64,000 nt of DNA, from positions 1 to 64,000 of the forward strand of contig NZ_JAIOJZ010000009.1 of assembly GCF_020404845.1 (NCBI RefSeq), written 5' to 3'. Below, one piece after another: positions 6,548-15,825 of the stretch. Within the stretch, counting starts at the first letter, position 1. Every line of letters starts with the position of its first letter. The notes under the pieces are model-generated. The model was not told the origin of the DNA. It did no database searches and saw nothing but the letters and a program-made list of their open reading frames with translations. The DNA comes from Streptomyces hyderabadensis. Its GTDB lineage: Bacteria; Actinomycetota; Actinomycetes; Streptomycetales; Streptomycetaceae. The position numbers and the translations under genes were made by a program.

Positions 6548-9500
6548 GTGACCGACACGCGGACACCGCCCACCGAGCCGGGCGCGGCGCTGCTGCGCGC
6601 GGGACGGTTCTTCCGGCCGGGCACCGCCGCACCCGACCTGCACAGCATCGGCCTGGTCGGCGGGCGGGAGTCGGACGCCTTCTACCGGGACCGCTGGAGC
6701 CACGACAAGGTCGTGACGTCGACGCACGGCGTGAACTGCACGGGTTCGTGCCGGTGGAACGTGTTCGTCAAGGACGGCATCATCACCTGGGAGACCCAGG
6801 CCACGGACTATCCGTCGGTCGGCCCGGACCGCCCCGAGTACGAGCCGCGCGGCTGCCCCCGGGGCGCGGCCTTCTCCTGGTACACCTACTCGCCCACCCG
6901 CGTGCGCTACCCCTATGTGCGCGGCGTGCTCCTGGAGATGTACCGGGAGGCGAAGGCACGGCTGAAGGACCCGGTGCTGGCGTGGGCCGACATCCAGGGC
7001 GACCCGGAGCGGCGCGGGCGCTACCAGCGGGCGCGCGGCAAGGGCGGCCTGGTCCGGGCGAGCTGGGACGAGGCGGTCGAGCTGGTCGCCGCCGCGCATG
7101 TGCACACCATCCGCACCCACGGCCCCGACCGCATCGCGGGCTTCTCCCCCATCCCCGCCATGTCGATGGTGTCGCACGCGGCGGGCGCCCGCTTCCACTC
7201 GCTGATCGGCGCCCCGATGCTGTCGTTCTACGACTGGTACGCCGACCTGCCGGTGGCCTCCCCGCAGGTCTTCGGCGACCAGACGGACGTGCCGGAGTCG
7301 GGCGACTGGTGGGACGCCGCGTACCTGATCATGTGGGGCACCAACGTGCCGGTGACCCGCACGCCCGACGCGCACTGGATGGCGGAGGCCCGCTACCGGG
7401 GCCAGAAGGTCGTCGTGGTCTCGCCCGACTACGCCGACAACACCAAGTTCGCCGACCAGTGGCTGCACCCGCACCCCGGCACGGACGCCGCGCTGGCGCT
7501 GGCGATGGGGCACGTGGTGCTCAAGGAGTTCTTCGTCGACCGGACGACCCCCTTCTTCGACGACTACGTGCGCCGCTTCACCGACCTGCCGTTCCTGGTG
7601 ACGCTGACCGAACGGGACGGGGCGTACGTCCCGGACAAGTTCCTGCGCGCCGCCGACCTGGGGCAGGGCGGCGACGACGCCCGCTGGAAGACGGTGGTCC
7701 TGGACGAGGCCACGGGCCGCGCGGTGGTCCCGAACGGCTCGCTGGGCTTCCGCTGGAACGAGGCCGACCAGGGCAAGTGGAACCTGGACCTGGGCGACGT
7801 GCGGCCCCGGCTCAGCCTGCACGGACACGAGATGGCCTCGGGCGTGGAGGTGCTGCTGCCCCGCTTCGACACCGAGGGCGGCCCGCACGGGCAGGGGCGC
7901 GGGGACGTGCTGCGCCGCGGGGTGCCGGCGACGCGGCTCGGCGGGGCGACCGGTCCGCTGGTGACGACGGTCTTCGACCTGCTGCTGGCCCAGTACGGAG
8001 TGGCCCGGCCGGACCTGCCGGGCGACTGGCCGGAGTCGTACGAGGACGCCGACGCGCCCGCCACCCCGGCCTGGCAGGAGACGCACACCTCGGTCCCGGC
8101 GGCGGCCTGTGTCCGCATCGCCCGCGAGTTCGCGCGGACCGCCGAACGCTCCAAGGGCCGCTGCATGATCCTGATGGGCGCGGGCACCAACCACTGGTTC
8201 CACTCCGAGACCATCTACCGCGGCTTCCTGGCCCTGCTCCAGCTCACCGGCTGCCAGGGCCGCAACGGCGGCGGCTGGGCGCACTACGTGGGCCAGGAGA
8301 AGTGCCGTCCGGTGACCGGCTGGGCGTCGCTGGCCGCCGCCTCGGACTGGTCGCGCCCGCCGCGCCAGGCGATCGGCACCGGGTACTGGTACCTGCACAC
8401 CGACCAGTGGCGCTACGACCGGTTCCGCGCCGACGTGCTCGCCTCGCCGCTGGGCGAGGGGCGGCTGGCCGGGATGGCGGGCGCGGACTGCCTCGCCCTG
8501 TCGGCGCGCACCGGCTGGATGCCCTCGTACCCGACCTTCGACCGCAACCCGCTGGAGCTGGGCGAGACCTTCGGCGACCCGGTGGCGAACGCGGTGGCCG
8601 AACTGCGCGCGGGCACCCTGAAGTTCGCGGGCGAGGACCCGGACGCGCCGCGGAACTGGCCGCGGATCGTGACCCTGTGGCGGGCCAACCTGCTCGGCTC
8701 GTCGGGCAAGGGCGCCGAGTACTTCACCAAGCATCTGCTGGGCACCCAGTCCTCGCTGCGCGCCGAGGAGGCGGCGCCCGGCGAGCGGCCCCGGGACGTG
8801 GTCTGGCACGAGCAGGCTCCGGAGGGAAAGCTCGACCTGCTGCTCTCGCTGGACTTCCGGCACACCTCGTCCACGCTGCTGTCCGACGTGGTGCTGCCCG
8901 CCGCGACCTGGTACGAGAAGCACGACCTGTCCAGCACGGACATGCACCCCTACGTGCACGCCTTCTCCCCGGCCGTGAACCCGCCGTGGCAGGCGCGCAC
9001 CGACTTCGACACCTTCAAGCTCCTCGCGGAGAAGCTGAGCGAGCTGGCCGAGGACCACCTCGGGGTCCGCAGGGACCTGGTGGCGGCACCGCTCCAGCAC
9101 GACACCCCGGGCGAGATCGCCCAGCCCGGCGGTGTCGTACGGGACTGGCGGCGCGGTGAGTGCGATCCGGAGCCAGGGAAGACCATGCCGAACCTGGTGG
9201 TCGTGGAGCGCGACTACACGGCGATCGGGGCGAAGTTCGCGGCGCTGGGACCGCTGGTGGAGGCCAAGGGCCTGCCCGCCAAGGGCATCACCCTGAAGCC
9301 GGACGAGGAGGTGGCGCGGCTGCGGGACCTCAACGGCACGGTGCGGGGCGGCCCGGCCGACGGGCGTCCGGCGCTGGACACGGCGGTGAAGGCGGCCAAC
9401 ACCGTCCTGGCGCTGTCCGGCACCACCAACGGCCGCCTGGCCACCCAGGGTTTCCACACCCTGGAGGCGAAGACCGGGCAGGAGATGGCCCACCTGGCCG

Positions 9501-10243
9501 CCGAGCACGAGGGCAAGCGGATCACCTACGCCGACACCCAGGCGGCGCCCGTGCCGGTGATCACCTCGCCGGAGTGGTCGGGCAGCGAGGCGGGCGGGCG
9601 GCGCTACACGGCGTTCACGCTCAACACCGAGCACCTCAAGCCCTGGCACACCCTCACCGGCCGGCAGCACTTCTTCGTCGACCACGACTGGATGCACGAG
9701 CTGGGCGAGGCGCTGCCCGTGTACCGGCCGCCGCTGGACATGCACCGGCTGTTCGGCGAGCCGCGGCTCGGCCCCGACGGGCACCGCGAGGTGACGGTCC
9801 GCTACCTGACCCCGCACAACAAGTGGTCCATTCACTCCGAGTACCAGGACAACCTGTTCATGCTGGCGCTGTCCCGGGGCGGCCAGACCATCTGGATGTC
9901 GGCCGAGGACGCGGCGGCGATCGGGGTCGCGGACGACGACTGGATCGAGGCGGTCAACCGCAACGGCGTGGTGGTGGCCCGCGCGATCGTCTCGCACCGC
10001 ATGCCGCCCGGCACGGTCTACATGCACCACGCCCAGGAACGCACGGTCAACGTCCCGCTCACCGAGACCACCGGAAAACGCGGCGGCGTCCACAACTCGC
10101 TCACCCGTCTGCTGCTCAAACCGACCCATCTCATCGGCGGCTACGCCCAGTTGTCCTGGGCGTTCAACTACCTGGGCCCGACGGGCAACCAGCGCGACGA
10201 GGTGACGGTGATCCGGCGCCGCTCCCAGGAGGTCGAGTACTGA
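6548..10243 (+). CDS. narG: Respiratory nitrate reductase alpha subunit
   Basis: A 1231-residue molybdenum bis-MGD catalytic subunit that reduces nitrate to nitrite on the cytoplasmic side of the membrane complex. The FS0 [4Fe-4S] ligands are His60, Cys64, Cys68 and Cys103 (THGVNCTGSC ... PRGCPRG). The Mo ligand is Asp229 in FYDWYADLPVASPQ, followed by QTDVPES as in E. coli NarG. Length is normal for the family. The GTG at 6548 is supported by AAGGGAG and by homology from residue 12. The last codons overlap narH. It is the first gene of narGHJI, with the nested inverted repeat directly in front, so transcription or translation of the whole operon may be controlled there. No nitrate transporter gene is present nearby. 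Confidence 0.98.
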   Translation: MTDTRTPPTEPGAALLRAGRFFRPGTAAPDLHSIGLVGGRESDAFYRDRWSHDKVVTSTHGVNCTGSCRWNVFVKDGIITWETQATDYPSVGPDRPEYEPRGCPRGAAFSWYTYSPTRVRYPYVRGVLLEMYREAKARLKDPVLAWADIQGDPERRGRYQRARGKGGLVRASWDEAVELVAAAHVHTIRTHGPDRIAGFSPIPAMSMVSHAAGARFHSLIGAPMLSFYDWYADLPVASPQVFGDQTDVPESGDWWDAAYLIMWGTNVPVTRTPDAHWMAEARYRGQKVVVVSPDYADNTKFADQWLHPHPGTDAALALAMGHVVLKEFFVDRTTPFFDDYVRRFTDLPFLVTLTERDGAYVPDKFLRAADLGQGGDDARWKTVVLDEATGRAVVPNGSLGFRWNEADQGKWNLDLGDVRPRLSLHGHEMASGVEVLLPRFDTEGGPHGQGRGDVLRRGVPATRLGGATGPLVTTVFDLLLAQYGVARPDLPGDWPESYEDADAPATPAWQETHTSVPAAACVRIAREFARTAERSKGRCMILMGAGTNHWFHSETIYRGFLALLQLTGCQGRNGGGWAHYVGQEKCRPVTGWASLAAASDWSRPPRQAIGTGYWYLHTDQWRYDRFRADVLASPLGEGRLAGMAGADCLALSARTGWMPSYPTFDRNPLELGETFGDPVANAVAELRAGTLKFAGEDPDAPRNWPRIVTLWRANLLGSSGKGAEYFTKHLLGTQSSLRAEEAAPGERPRDVVWHEQAPEGKLDLLLSLDFRHTSSTLLSDVVLPAATWYEKHDLSSTDMHPYVHAFSPAVNPPWQARTDFDTFKLLAEKLSELAEDHLGVRRDLVAAPLQHDTPGEIAQPGGVVRDWRRGECDPEPGKTMPNLVVVERDYTAIGAKFAALGPLVEAKGLPAKGITLKPDEEVARLRDLNGTVRGGPADGRPALDTAVKAANTVLALSGTTNGRLATQGFHTLEAKTGQEMAHLAAEHEGKRITYADTQAAPVPVITSPEWSGSEAGGRRYTAFTLNTEHLKPWHTLTGRQHFFVDHDWMHELGEALPVYRPPLDMHRLFGEPRLGPDGHREVTVRYLTPHNKWSIHSEYQDNLFMLALSRGGQTIWMSAEDAAAIGVADDDWIEAVNRNGVVVARAIVSHRMPPGTVYMHHAQERTVNVPLTETTGKRGGVHNSLTRLLLKPTHLIGGYAQLSWAFNYLGPTGNQRDEVTVIRRRSQEVEY

Positions 10244-11838
10244 TGCGCCCGATGGCCCAGGTCGCGATGGTCATGAACCTCGACAAGTGCATCGGCTGCC
10301 ACACCTGTTCGGTCACCTGCAAGCAGGCGTGGACCAACCGGCGGGGCATGGAGTACGTCTGGTTCAACAACGTCGAGACCCGCCCCGGACAGGGCTACCC
10401 CCGCCGCTACGAGGACCAGGAGAGGTGGCGGGGCGGCTGGGAGCTGAACCGGCGCGGCGCACTGAAGCTGAAGGCCGGCGGCCGGTTCAGGAAGCTCGCC
10501 GGGATCTTCTCCAACCCGCGGCTCCCGGAGATCAAGGACTACTACGAGCCCTGGACGTACGACTACAAGAACCTCACCGACGCCCCGCTCGGCACCGACT
10601 ACCCCGTCGCACGCCCGGTCTCGCAGCTCGACGGCAAACCGATGAAGATCGGCTGGTCCTCCAACTGGGACGACAGCCTCGGCGGCGCCCCCGCCTACGG
10701 CGACCTGGACCCGATGGTGGAACGCACCCGGCAACAGGCCTCGGAGAAGGTGCGGTTCGCCTACGAGGAAACGTTCATGTTCTACCTGCCGCGCATCTGC
10801 GAGCACTGCCTGAACCCGTCGTGCGTGGCCTCGTGCCCGTCGGGGGCGATGTACAAGCGCGCGGAGGACGGCATCGTCCTGGTCGACCAGGACCGCTGCC
10901 GGGGCTGGCGGATGTGCGTGACCGGCTGCCCGTACAAGAAGGTGTACTTCAACCACCGCACCGGCAAGGCCGAGAAGTGCACCTTCTGCTACCCGCGCAT
11001 CGAGGTGGGCCAGCCCACCGTCTGCTCGGAGACCTGCGTCGGGCGGCTCAGGTACCTGGGGGTCGTCCTCTACGACGCCGACAAGGTGACCGAGGCCGCC
11101 GAGACGCCGGACGAACGCGACCTGTACGAGGCGCAGTTGGGTGTCTTCCTCGACCCGGAGGACGCGGAGGTGCGGCGGGCCGCCGAGGAGGCCGGGATCC
11201 CGTTCGACTGGATCGAGGCGGCCCGGCGCTCCCCCGTGCACGCCCTGGTCAGCAAGTACCGGGTGGCGCTGCCCCTGCACCCGGAGTACCGCACGATGCC
11301 GATGGTCTGGTACATCCCGCCGCTGTCGCCGGTCGTGGACGCGCTGACCGAGACCGGGCACGACGGCGAGGACGCGGACAACCTGTTCGGCGCGATCGAC
11401 ACGCTGCGCATCCCGCTGGAGTACCTGGCCGAGCTGTTCACGGCCGGTGACACCGGCCCGGTGCGGGCGTCGCTGGAGAAGCTGGCGGCGATGCGCGCCC
11501 ACATGCGGTCGGTGAACCTCGGCGAGGACCCGGACCCGGCCGTGTGCGCGGGCGTCGGCATGCGCCCCGAGGAGGTCGAGGAGATGTACCGGCTGCTGGC
11601 GATCGCCAAGTACGAGGAGCGGTACGTGATCCCGACGGCGGCCGTCGGGGACGCGCACCGGCTGGAGGCGTCGGCCCTGCCGGACACGTGCAGCCTGGAC
11701 ACCGACGGCGGCCCGGGCATGGGCGGCGACGGGCCCTTCGGCCAGGACTCGGGGCGCAGGCGGCTGCCGCTGGTGCCGGTGGAGAACTTCCACATCCTGC
11801 GCAGGCGGCAGACCGCGGACGACGAGAGGGAGGTCTGA
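10243..11838 (+). CDS. narH: Respiratory nitrate reductase beta subunit
   Basis: A 531-residue iron-sulfur electron-transfer subunit that carries electrons from NarI hemes to NarG. Four ferredoxin-type clusters are encoded: C16-x2-C19-x2-C22-x3-C26 (CIGCHTCSVTC), CEHCLNPSCVASCP, CRGWRMCVTGCP, and a distal CTFCYPR with CSETC. Trp replaces one Cys in CRGWRMC, as expected for the [3Fe-4S] centre of this family. The ATG shares its A with the narG stop (TGATG), and AGGAGG lies at 10227-10232 inside narG, indicating coupled translation. Length and motifs are complete. Confidence 0.98.
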   Translation: MRPMAQVAMVMNLDKCIGCHTCSVTCKQAWTNRRGMEYVWFNNVETRPGQGYPRRYEDQERWRGGWELNRRGALKLKAGGRFRKLAGIFSNPRLPEIKDYYEPWTYDYKNLTDAPLGTDYPVARPVSQLDGKPMKIGWSSNWDDSLGGAPAYGDLDPMVERTRQQASEKVRFAYEETFMFYLPRICEHCLNPSCVASCPSGAMYKRAEDGIVLVDQDRCRGWRMCVTGCPYKKVYFNHRTGKAEKCTFCYPRIEVGQPTVCSETCVGRLRYLGVVLYDADKVTEAAETPDERDLYEAQLGVFLDPEDAEVRRAAEEAGIPFDWIEAARRSPVHALVSKYRVALPLHPEYRTMPMVWYIPPLSPVVDALTETGHDGEDADNLFGAIDTLRIPLEYLAELFTAGDTGPVRASLEKLAAMRAHMRSVNLGEDPDPAVCAGVGMRPEEVEEMYRLLAIAKYEERYVIPTAAVGDAHRLEASALPDTCSLDTDGGPGMGGDGPFGQDSGRRRLPLVPVENFHILRRRQTADDEREV

Positions 11839-11842
11839 TCCG

Positions 11843-12337
11843 ATGCCCGGCTTCGAGGTGCTGTACCAGGCGGCGGCGCTCTGTCTGACGTATCCCGACG
11901 ACGACTTCCGCGCCCGGCTGCCGCTGCTGCGCGAGGCGGCCCCGCAGCTGCGCGCGTTCACCGACCACGCGGCCGCGACCGAGCAGTGCGCTCTCCAGGC
12001 GCACTACGTCGAGGTCTTCGACTTCAGGAACCGGCACAGCCTGTACCTGAGCTGGTGGACCGACGGCGACACCCGCAACCGCGGCATGTCCCTGGTCCGC
12101 TTCAAGGAGCTGTACCGCGCGCACGGCCTGGAGTTCACCGGCGAGGAGCTGCCGGACTTCCTGCCGGCGGTCCTGGAGTTCGTCTCCCGCACCGGGGACA
12201 TGACCATGCTCACCGAGCACCGCGACGCCCTCGACCAGCTGCGCTCCCGGCTCACCGCCTTCGGCACGCCCTACGCCTGCGTCCTGGACGCGGTGTGCGC
12301 CACCCTGCCGCCCGCACCCACCGGAGCCCGCCGATGA
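11843..12337 (+). CDS. narJ: Nitrate reductase assembly chaperone
   Basis: A 164-residue TorD/NarJ-type chaperone that holds apo-NarGH while the molybdenum cofactor is inserted and before docking to NarI. The conserved motif YVEVFDFRNRHSLYLSWW and the helical pattern LVRFKELYRAHGLEFTGEELPDFLP are typical. It starts four bases after the narH stop and its stop overlaps the narI start (ATGA), so it is translated with the operon. The length is shorter than in E. coli but usual for actinomycetes. It is not part of the mature enzyme. Confidence 0.95.
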   Translation: MPGFEVLYQAAALCLTYPDDDFRARLPLLREAAPQLRAFTDHAAATEQCALQAHYVEVFDFRNRHSLYLSWWTDGDTRNRGMSLVRFKELYRAHGLEFTGEELPDFLPAVLEFVSRTGDMTMLTEHRDALDQLRSRLTAFGTPYACVLDAVCATLPPAPTGARR

Positions 12338-13056
12338 ACGTCTTCCTGTGGGGCGTGCTGCCCTACGCCGCCTTCGCGCTGCTGATCGCGGGCCTCATCT
12401 GGCGGCACCGCTACGACCGCTTCGGCTGGACGACCCGCTCCTCGCAGGTCTACGAGTCCAAGCTGCTGAACATCGCCTCGCCGGTCTTCCACTACGGCAT
12501 CCTGTTCGTGCTGGCCGGCCATCTGATCGGCCTGTTCGTCCCGGCGTCGTGGACGCAGGCGATCGGCGTCAGCGAGCACGCCTACCACCTGTTCTCGCTC
12601 TACGGCGGCACCCTCGCCGGGGTCCTCGCGGTCGCCGGGATCGGCATCCTGATCTACCGGCGCCGCACCAACGCGCCGGTGTTCCGGGCCACCACGGCCA
12701 ACGACAAGGTCATGTACGTCTTCCTGCTCGGCGCCCTGCTCCTGGGCATGATCGCCAAGCTGTCCGACACCTCCGGCAACGGCTACGACTACCGGAGCAC
12801 CATCGCCCCGTGGGCGCGCAGCCTGTTCACGCTGAACCCGAAGACGGAGCTGATGGAGGGCGTGCCGGTGCTGTACCACGTGCACGCGGTGGTCGGGATG
12901 GTGCTGATCGCCCTGGTGCCCTACACCCGCCTGGTGCACATGTTCAGCGCGCCCCTGCAGTACCTGACCCGCCCGTACGTGGTCTACCGGTCGCGCGACC
13001 CCAGGCAGCTGGGGCCGCGCCCGGACCGGCGGGGCTGGGAGCGCGCGGGCTCCTGA
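12334..13056 (+). CDS. narI: Respiratory nitrate reductase gamma subunit, cytochrome b
   Basis: A 240-residue membrane subunit with five transmembrane helices that oxidises menaquinol and passes electrons to NarH. The heme b ligands are visible: His53 and His63 (FHYGILFVLAGHLIGL) and His184 and His202, spaced 18 residues as in E. coli (HAVVGMVLIALVPYTRLVH). The ATG at 12334 overlaps the narJ stop. It ends the operon only ten bases from the convergent membrane-protein gene, with no obvious hairpin in the gap, so read-through or antisense overlap is possible. Confidence 0.97.
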   Translation: MNVFLWGVLPYAAFALLIAGLIWRHRYDRFGWTTRSSQVYESKLLNIASPVFHYGILFVLAGHLIGLFVPASWTQAIGVSEHAYHLFSLYGGTLAGVLAVAGIGILIYRRRTNAPVFRATTANDKVMYVFLLGALLLGMIAKLSDTSGNGYDYRSTIAPWARSLFTLNPKTELMEGVPVLYHVHAVVGMVLIALVPYTRLVHMFSAPLQYLTRPYVVYRSRDPRQLGPRPDRRGWERAGS

Positions 13057-13066
13057 CCCCGCCCGG

Positions 13067-13897
13067 CTACCCGCCCGCCGACGGTTGCCGTTCCGCCACC
13101 AGTTCCGGTCGCAGCATCAGGGCGCGGAGCTGGGCACGGCTCAGGGGCGGGGTCCGCAGCAGGGGACCGAGCTGTCCGTGGCCGCGGTAACCGGCGCTGT
13201 CGCGGACGAACAGGGCCCGGCCGTCGGGGAGTACGAGCCGGCCGGTGAGTTCCTCGCCCCACTCCGGGCCGCCCTCGCTCCGCTCCCGCGGCTGCCGCCA
13301 GATGGTGAGCACCCGGCCGCCGGTCAGTTCCTCGCGCACGCAGTCGGTGCGCGGGGGCTCGTTCCCCTTCGGCGCGCAGAGGTCGTGGGCGGGGTCCAAC
13401 CCGTCGGGGAACTTGGCCTCCAGGTACTTCCGGTCGTGCAGGGCGACCCCGAGGTAACCGACGCCGTCTCCCCGGCGGACGGCGTACCAGCCGTCCAGAG
13501 CGCCGTGGGACTCCGCGCTGGTGGCGGCGTCCAGGTCCGCGTCCTTCAGCAGCACGGCCAGGGAGATCTCCTCGGCCTCCCCGGCACCGGCCGGCAGCAG
13601 CCCCGCGAGCCGCTGCTCCCGCCCCGAGCCGCCGGTCAGCTCGGGGTGCGCCGGAGCGGCGGCGGAAGGGGATGCGGGGGCGGACGCCCGGTCCGCCCCG
13701 CCCGAGGGCACGGCGGACACGGTGAACAGCGCGCCGGCCATGACGGCCAGCGCCCCGCCGGCCACCACCGCGCGGCGCCTGCGGCGCACCCTGGCCGCCG
13801 CGGCGAACACCGCCGCCGCGTCGAACGAGGGGCCTGCGACCCCCTCGGCGGCCCGGGCGAGCAGGTCGCGCACCTCGTCGTCCCTGGCGTCGCTCAT
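13067..13897 (-). CDS. Single-pass membrane protein, probable sigma-factor partner
   Basis: A 276-residue protein with a cytoplasmic N-terminal region (DEVRDLLARAAEGVAGPSFD), an Arg-rich stop and one transmembrane helix at about residues 43-62 (AVVAGGALAVMAGALFTVSA). A large external domain of unknown fold follows, with two Cys (DLCAPKG ... RTDCVRE). The ATG overlaps the stop of the SigE-type sigma gene, the usual arrangement of an anti-sigma or membrane regulator. It lacks the HxxxCxxC zinc motif of ZAS anti-sigma factors, so an anti-sigma role is inferred from context only. Confidence 0.75.
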   Translation of the reverse strand: MSDARDDEVRDLLARAAEGVAGPSFDAAAVFAAAARVRRRRRAVVAGGALAVMAGALFTVSAVPSGGADRASAPASPSAAAPAHPELTGGSGREQRLAGLLPAGAGEAEEISLAVLLKDADLDAATSAESHGALDGWYAVRRGDGVGYLGVALHDRKYLEAKFPDGLDPAHDLCAPKGNEPPRTDCVREELTGGRVLTIWRQPRERSEGGPEWGEELTGRLVLPDGRALFVRDSAGYRGHGQLGPLLRTPPLSRAQLRALMLRPELVAERQPSAGG

Positions 13898-14379
13898 ACG
13901 AACTCCTTCCCCACCTGGGCGCGGAGAGCGGCCAGCCCGCGGGCCGTGTGGCTCTTCACCGTGTTCGCCCGCATTCCGAGCACCGCGGCGGTCGCCTCGA
14001 CGCTCTGGTCCTCCCAGTAGCGCAGCACCAGCACGGCCCGCTGCCGCGGTGTGATGCGGGCCAGTGCCTCCCGCACCACCATCCCGGTCTCCGAGTCGTT
14101 CTCGGGAGCGGCCCGTTCGGGCATCTCCCCGTACGCGTGCTCACGCCGCCAGAACCGGCGTCTGCCCTCGATGAAGGTGTTGAACAGCGTCTTGCGGGCG
14201 TACGCCTCGACGTTGTCCAGCTTCTGCAGGCGCCGCCAGCCGAGCACCACCTTGACCAAGGTCGTCTGCACCAGGTCCTCCGCCTCGTGGCGGTTGCCGC
14301 ACATCAGGTAGGCGCTCCTGAAGAGCGCCAGGCGTCTGTCCCGGACGAAGTCGTGCAGCGCGTCCTCACCGTGATCCAC
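13894..14379 (-). CDS. SigE-family ECF RNA polymerase sigma factor
   Basis: A 161-residue extracytoplasmic-function sigma factor. Region 2 is LHDFVRDRRLALFRSAYLMCGNRHEAEDLVQTTLVKV, split here as FRSAYLMCGNRHEAEDLVQ. Region 4 is ITPRQRAVLVLRYWEDQSVEATAAVLGM with the recognition helix ANTVKSHTARGLAAL. The GTG at 14377-14379 follows a GGGGGG tract; the longer open frame upstream has no homology. It is co-transcribed with the membrane protein whose start overlaps its stop, and divergent from a secreted propeller protein that may be a target. The inducing signal is unknown. Confidence 0.9.
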   Translation of the reverse strand: MDHGEDALHDFVRDRRLALFRSAYLMCGNRHEAEDLVQTTLVKVVLGWRRLQKLDNVEAYARKTLFNTFIEGRRRFWRREHAYGEMPERAAPENDSETGMVVREALARITPRQRAVLVLRYWEDQSVEATAAVLGMRANTVKSHTARGLAALRAQVGKEFV

Positions 14380-14573
14380 CCCACCCCCCTTTCCCCACCC
14401 GCCCGCGCGGACGGTCTCACCGTTCAAGTGCGGTGGCCCGCCCTCCCGGTTGCGGCCCGCCCGGCCGAATCCGGGGTCGGAAAAGACGGCGGCCGCCGCA
14501 ACGTCCTGCTCCGTCCACCGCATTGAGAAGGAGTACGGACGTCCGACACGAGAACACAGCGGGAGAGCCCACC

Positions 14574-15752
14574 ATGAGTGCAATACGCGTACGCACGAGA
14601 ACCGCCGTCACGGTCCTGGCCCTGGCCGCGGTCACCGTACCGGCCGCCACCGCGCACGCCGGTGCCCGGTGGTCCGCCGCGGACCTGACGGGCGTGGGCC
14701 ACGCGGCGCTGACCGGCGTCACCAGGGTGGACGGCGACACCACCTGGGCCTACGGGGTCAAGGTCCGCCAGGAGGGCAAGGTCCAGCCCAGGACACCGCT
14801 GCTGCTGGCCCGCGACGACGACGAGCGGTCCTGGCGGGAGATCCCGATGCCGGCGTTCGCCGACCGCTCCAACCAGATCAGCGCGATCGACGCCGTGTCC
14901 CAGCAGGACGCCTGGGCGGTCGGTCTGTACGAGGAGTCGCGCGGGGCCTTCCTGACCCAGCACTGGGACGGCACTCAGTGGCGGGTGGTCGACGCGCCGG
15001 CGCCGGACGGGATCGAACTCGCCGGTGCGGGACTGCTGGACGTGTCGGCACGGACCGCCGACGACGTGTGGGCGGTCGGCTGGCTCATCGTCGTCGACAG
15101 CGAGGTGCCCAACCCGGACAAGCCCGGGGGGACGATCCAGGAGACGCACGCGGAGGCGATGCTCCAGCACTGGGACGGCGAGGCGTGGCACCTCGTGCCC
15201 GTACCGGACGCCGCCTCGCTGTGGACGTACTCCGTCACCGCCCTCGCCGACGACGACGTGTGGGTCTCCGGCTACACCTTGGACGACCGGCCCGCGATGC
15301 TGCACTACGACGGCTCTTCCTGGTCCCGGGTACCGGTCCCCTACGACGGGGTCAACGGCGAACTGACGGACCTGGAGGCCCGCGGGCCGAACGACGTGTG
15401 GGCGGCGGGCCGGAAGCTGGTGGACGACGAGGACCCGGGGCACGCGCTGCTCGCGCACTGGGACGGCCGTACCTGGAGGCAGGTGCCGACGCCCGCCGAC
15501 GCCGGCCGCGTGAACGACCTGACCCTGGCACCCGCCGGTGTGGTGGTCGCCGGGGAACAGCCGGACGGCACACCGTACGTGATGCGGCTGCGCCACGGCG
15601 GGTGGTCACGGCCGTCGGTGCCGCCGGGCGGTACGGACGGCAGCCGGTACCTGACCTCGGTGGCCTGGACCCCGCGGGGCGTCACCGCCGTCGGCTACGA
15701 GGAGGGGGCGACGGGCCTGCCCAGCCCGTCGCTGCTGACCGGCGGACGCTGA
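14574..15752 (+). CDS. Secreted beta-propeller-like protein with WAVG repeats
   Basis: A 392-residue exported protein. A signal peptide of about 29 residues (TAVTVLALAAVTVPAATAHA) is followed by at least five repeats with the pattern DVWAVG ... LxHWDG..W (for example QDAWAVG, DDVWAVGW, DDVWVSGY, NDVWAAGR). These are blades of a small propeller. No catalytic residues are recognisable; such proteins in Streptomyces are uncharacterised. GGGAGA precedes the ATG at 14574, about ten bases away. It is divergent from the sigma-factor gene, so the shared 195-base region may hold promoters for both. Confidence 0.8.
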   Translation: MSAIRVRTRTAVTVLALAAVTVPAATAHAGARWSAADLTGVGHAALTGVTRVDGDTTWAYGVKVRQEGKVQPRTPLLLARDDDERSWREIPMPAFADRSNQISAIDAVSQQDAWAVGLYEESRGAFLTQHWDGTQWRVVDAPAPDGIELAGAGLLDVSARTADDVWAVGWLIVVDSEVPNPDKPGGTIQETHAEAMLQHWDGEAWHLVPVPDAASLWTYSVTALADDDVWVSGYTLDDRPAMLHYDGSSWSRVPVPYDGVNGELTDLEARGPNDVWAAGRKLVDDEDPGHALLAHWDGRTWRQVPTPADAGRVNDLTLAPAGVVVAGEQPDGTPYVMRLRHGGWSRPSVPPGGTDGSRYLTSVAWTPRGVTAVGYEEGATGLPSPSLLTGGR

Positions 15753-15778
15753 CTCCCGGCCGCGCCGGGCCGCCCGCA

Positions 15779-15811
15779 CCCTCCGGCACGGGACGTGACC
15801 GTGCTGGAGGG
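15779..15811. terminator. Bidirectional terminator hairpin
   Basis: CCCTCCGGCACGG (15779-15791) pairs with CCGTGCTGGAGGG (15799-15811), with one G-T wobble and a 7-base loop. It lies in the 73-base gap between the convergent propeller gene and OsmC-type gene. Confidence 0.75.
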
Positions 15812-15825
15812 CGCAGGGCGCCGAG

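Noticed and set aside
9160..11450. Large plus-strand frames across narG-narH and within narH
   Set aside because: They are out-of-frame readings of nar genes with Arg/Gly/Pro-rich composition and no family motifs.
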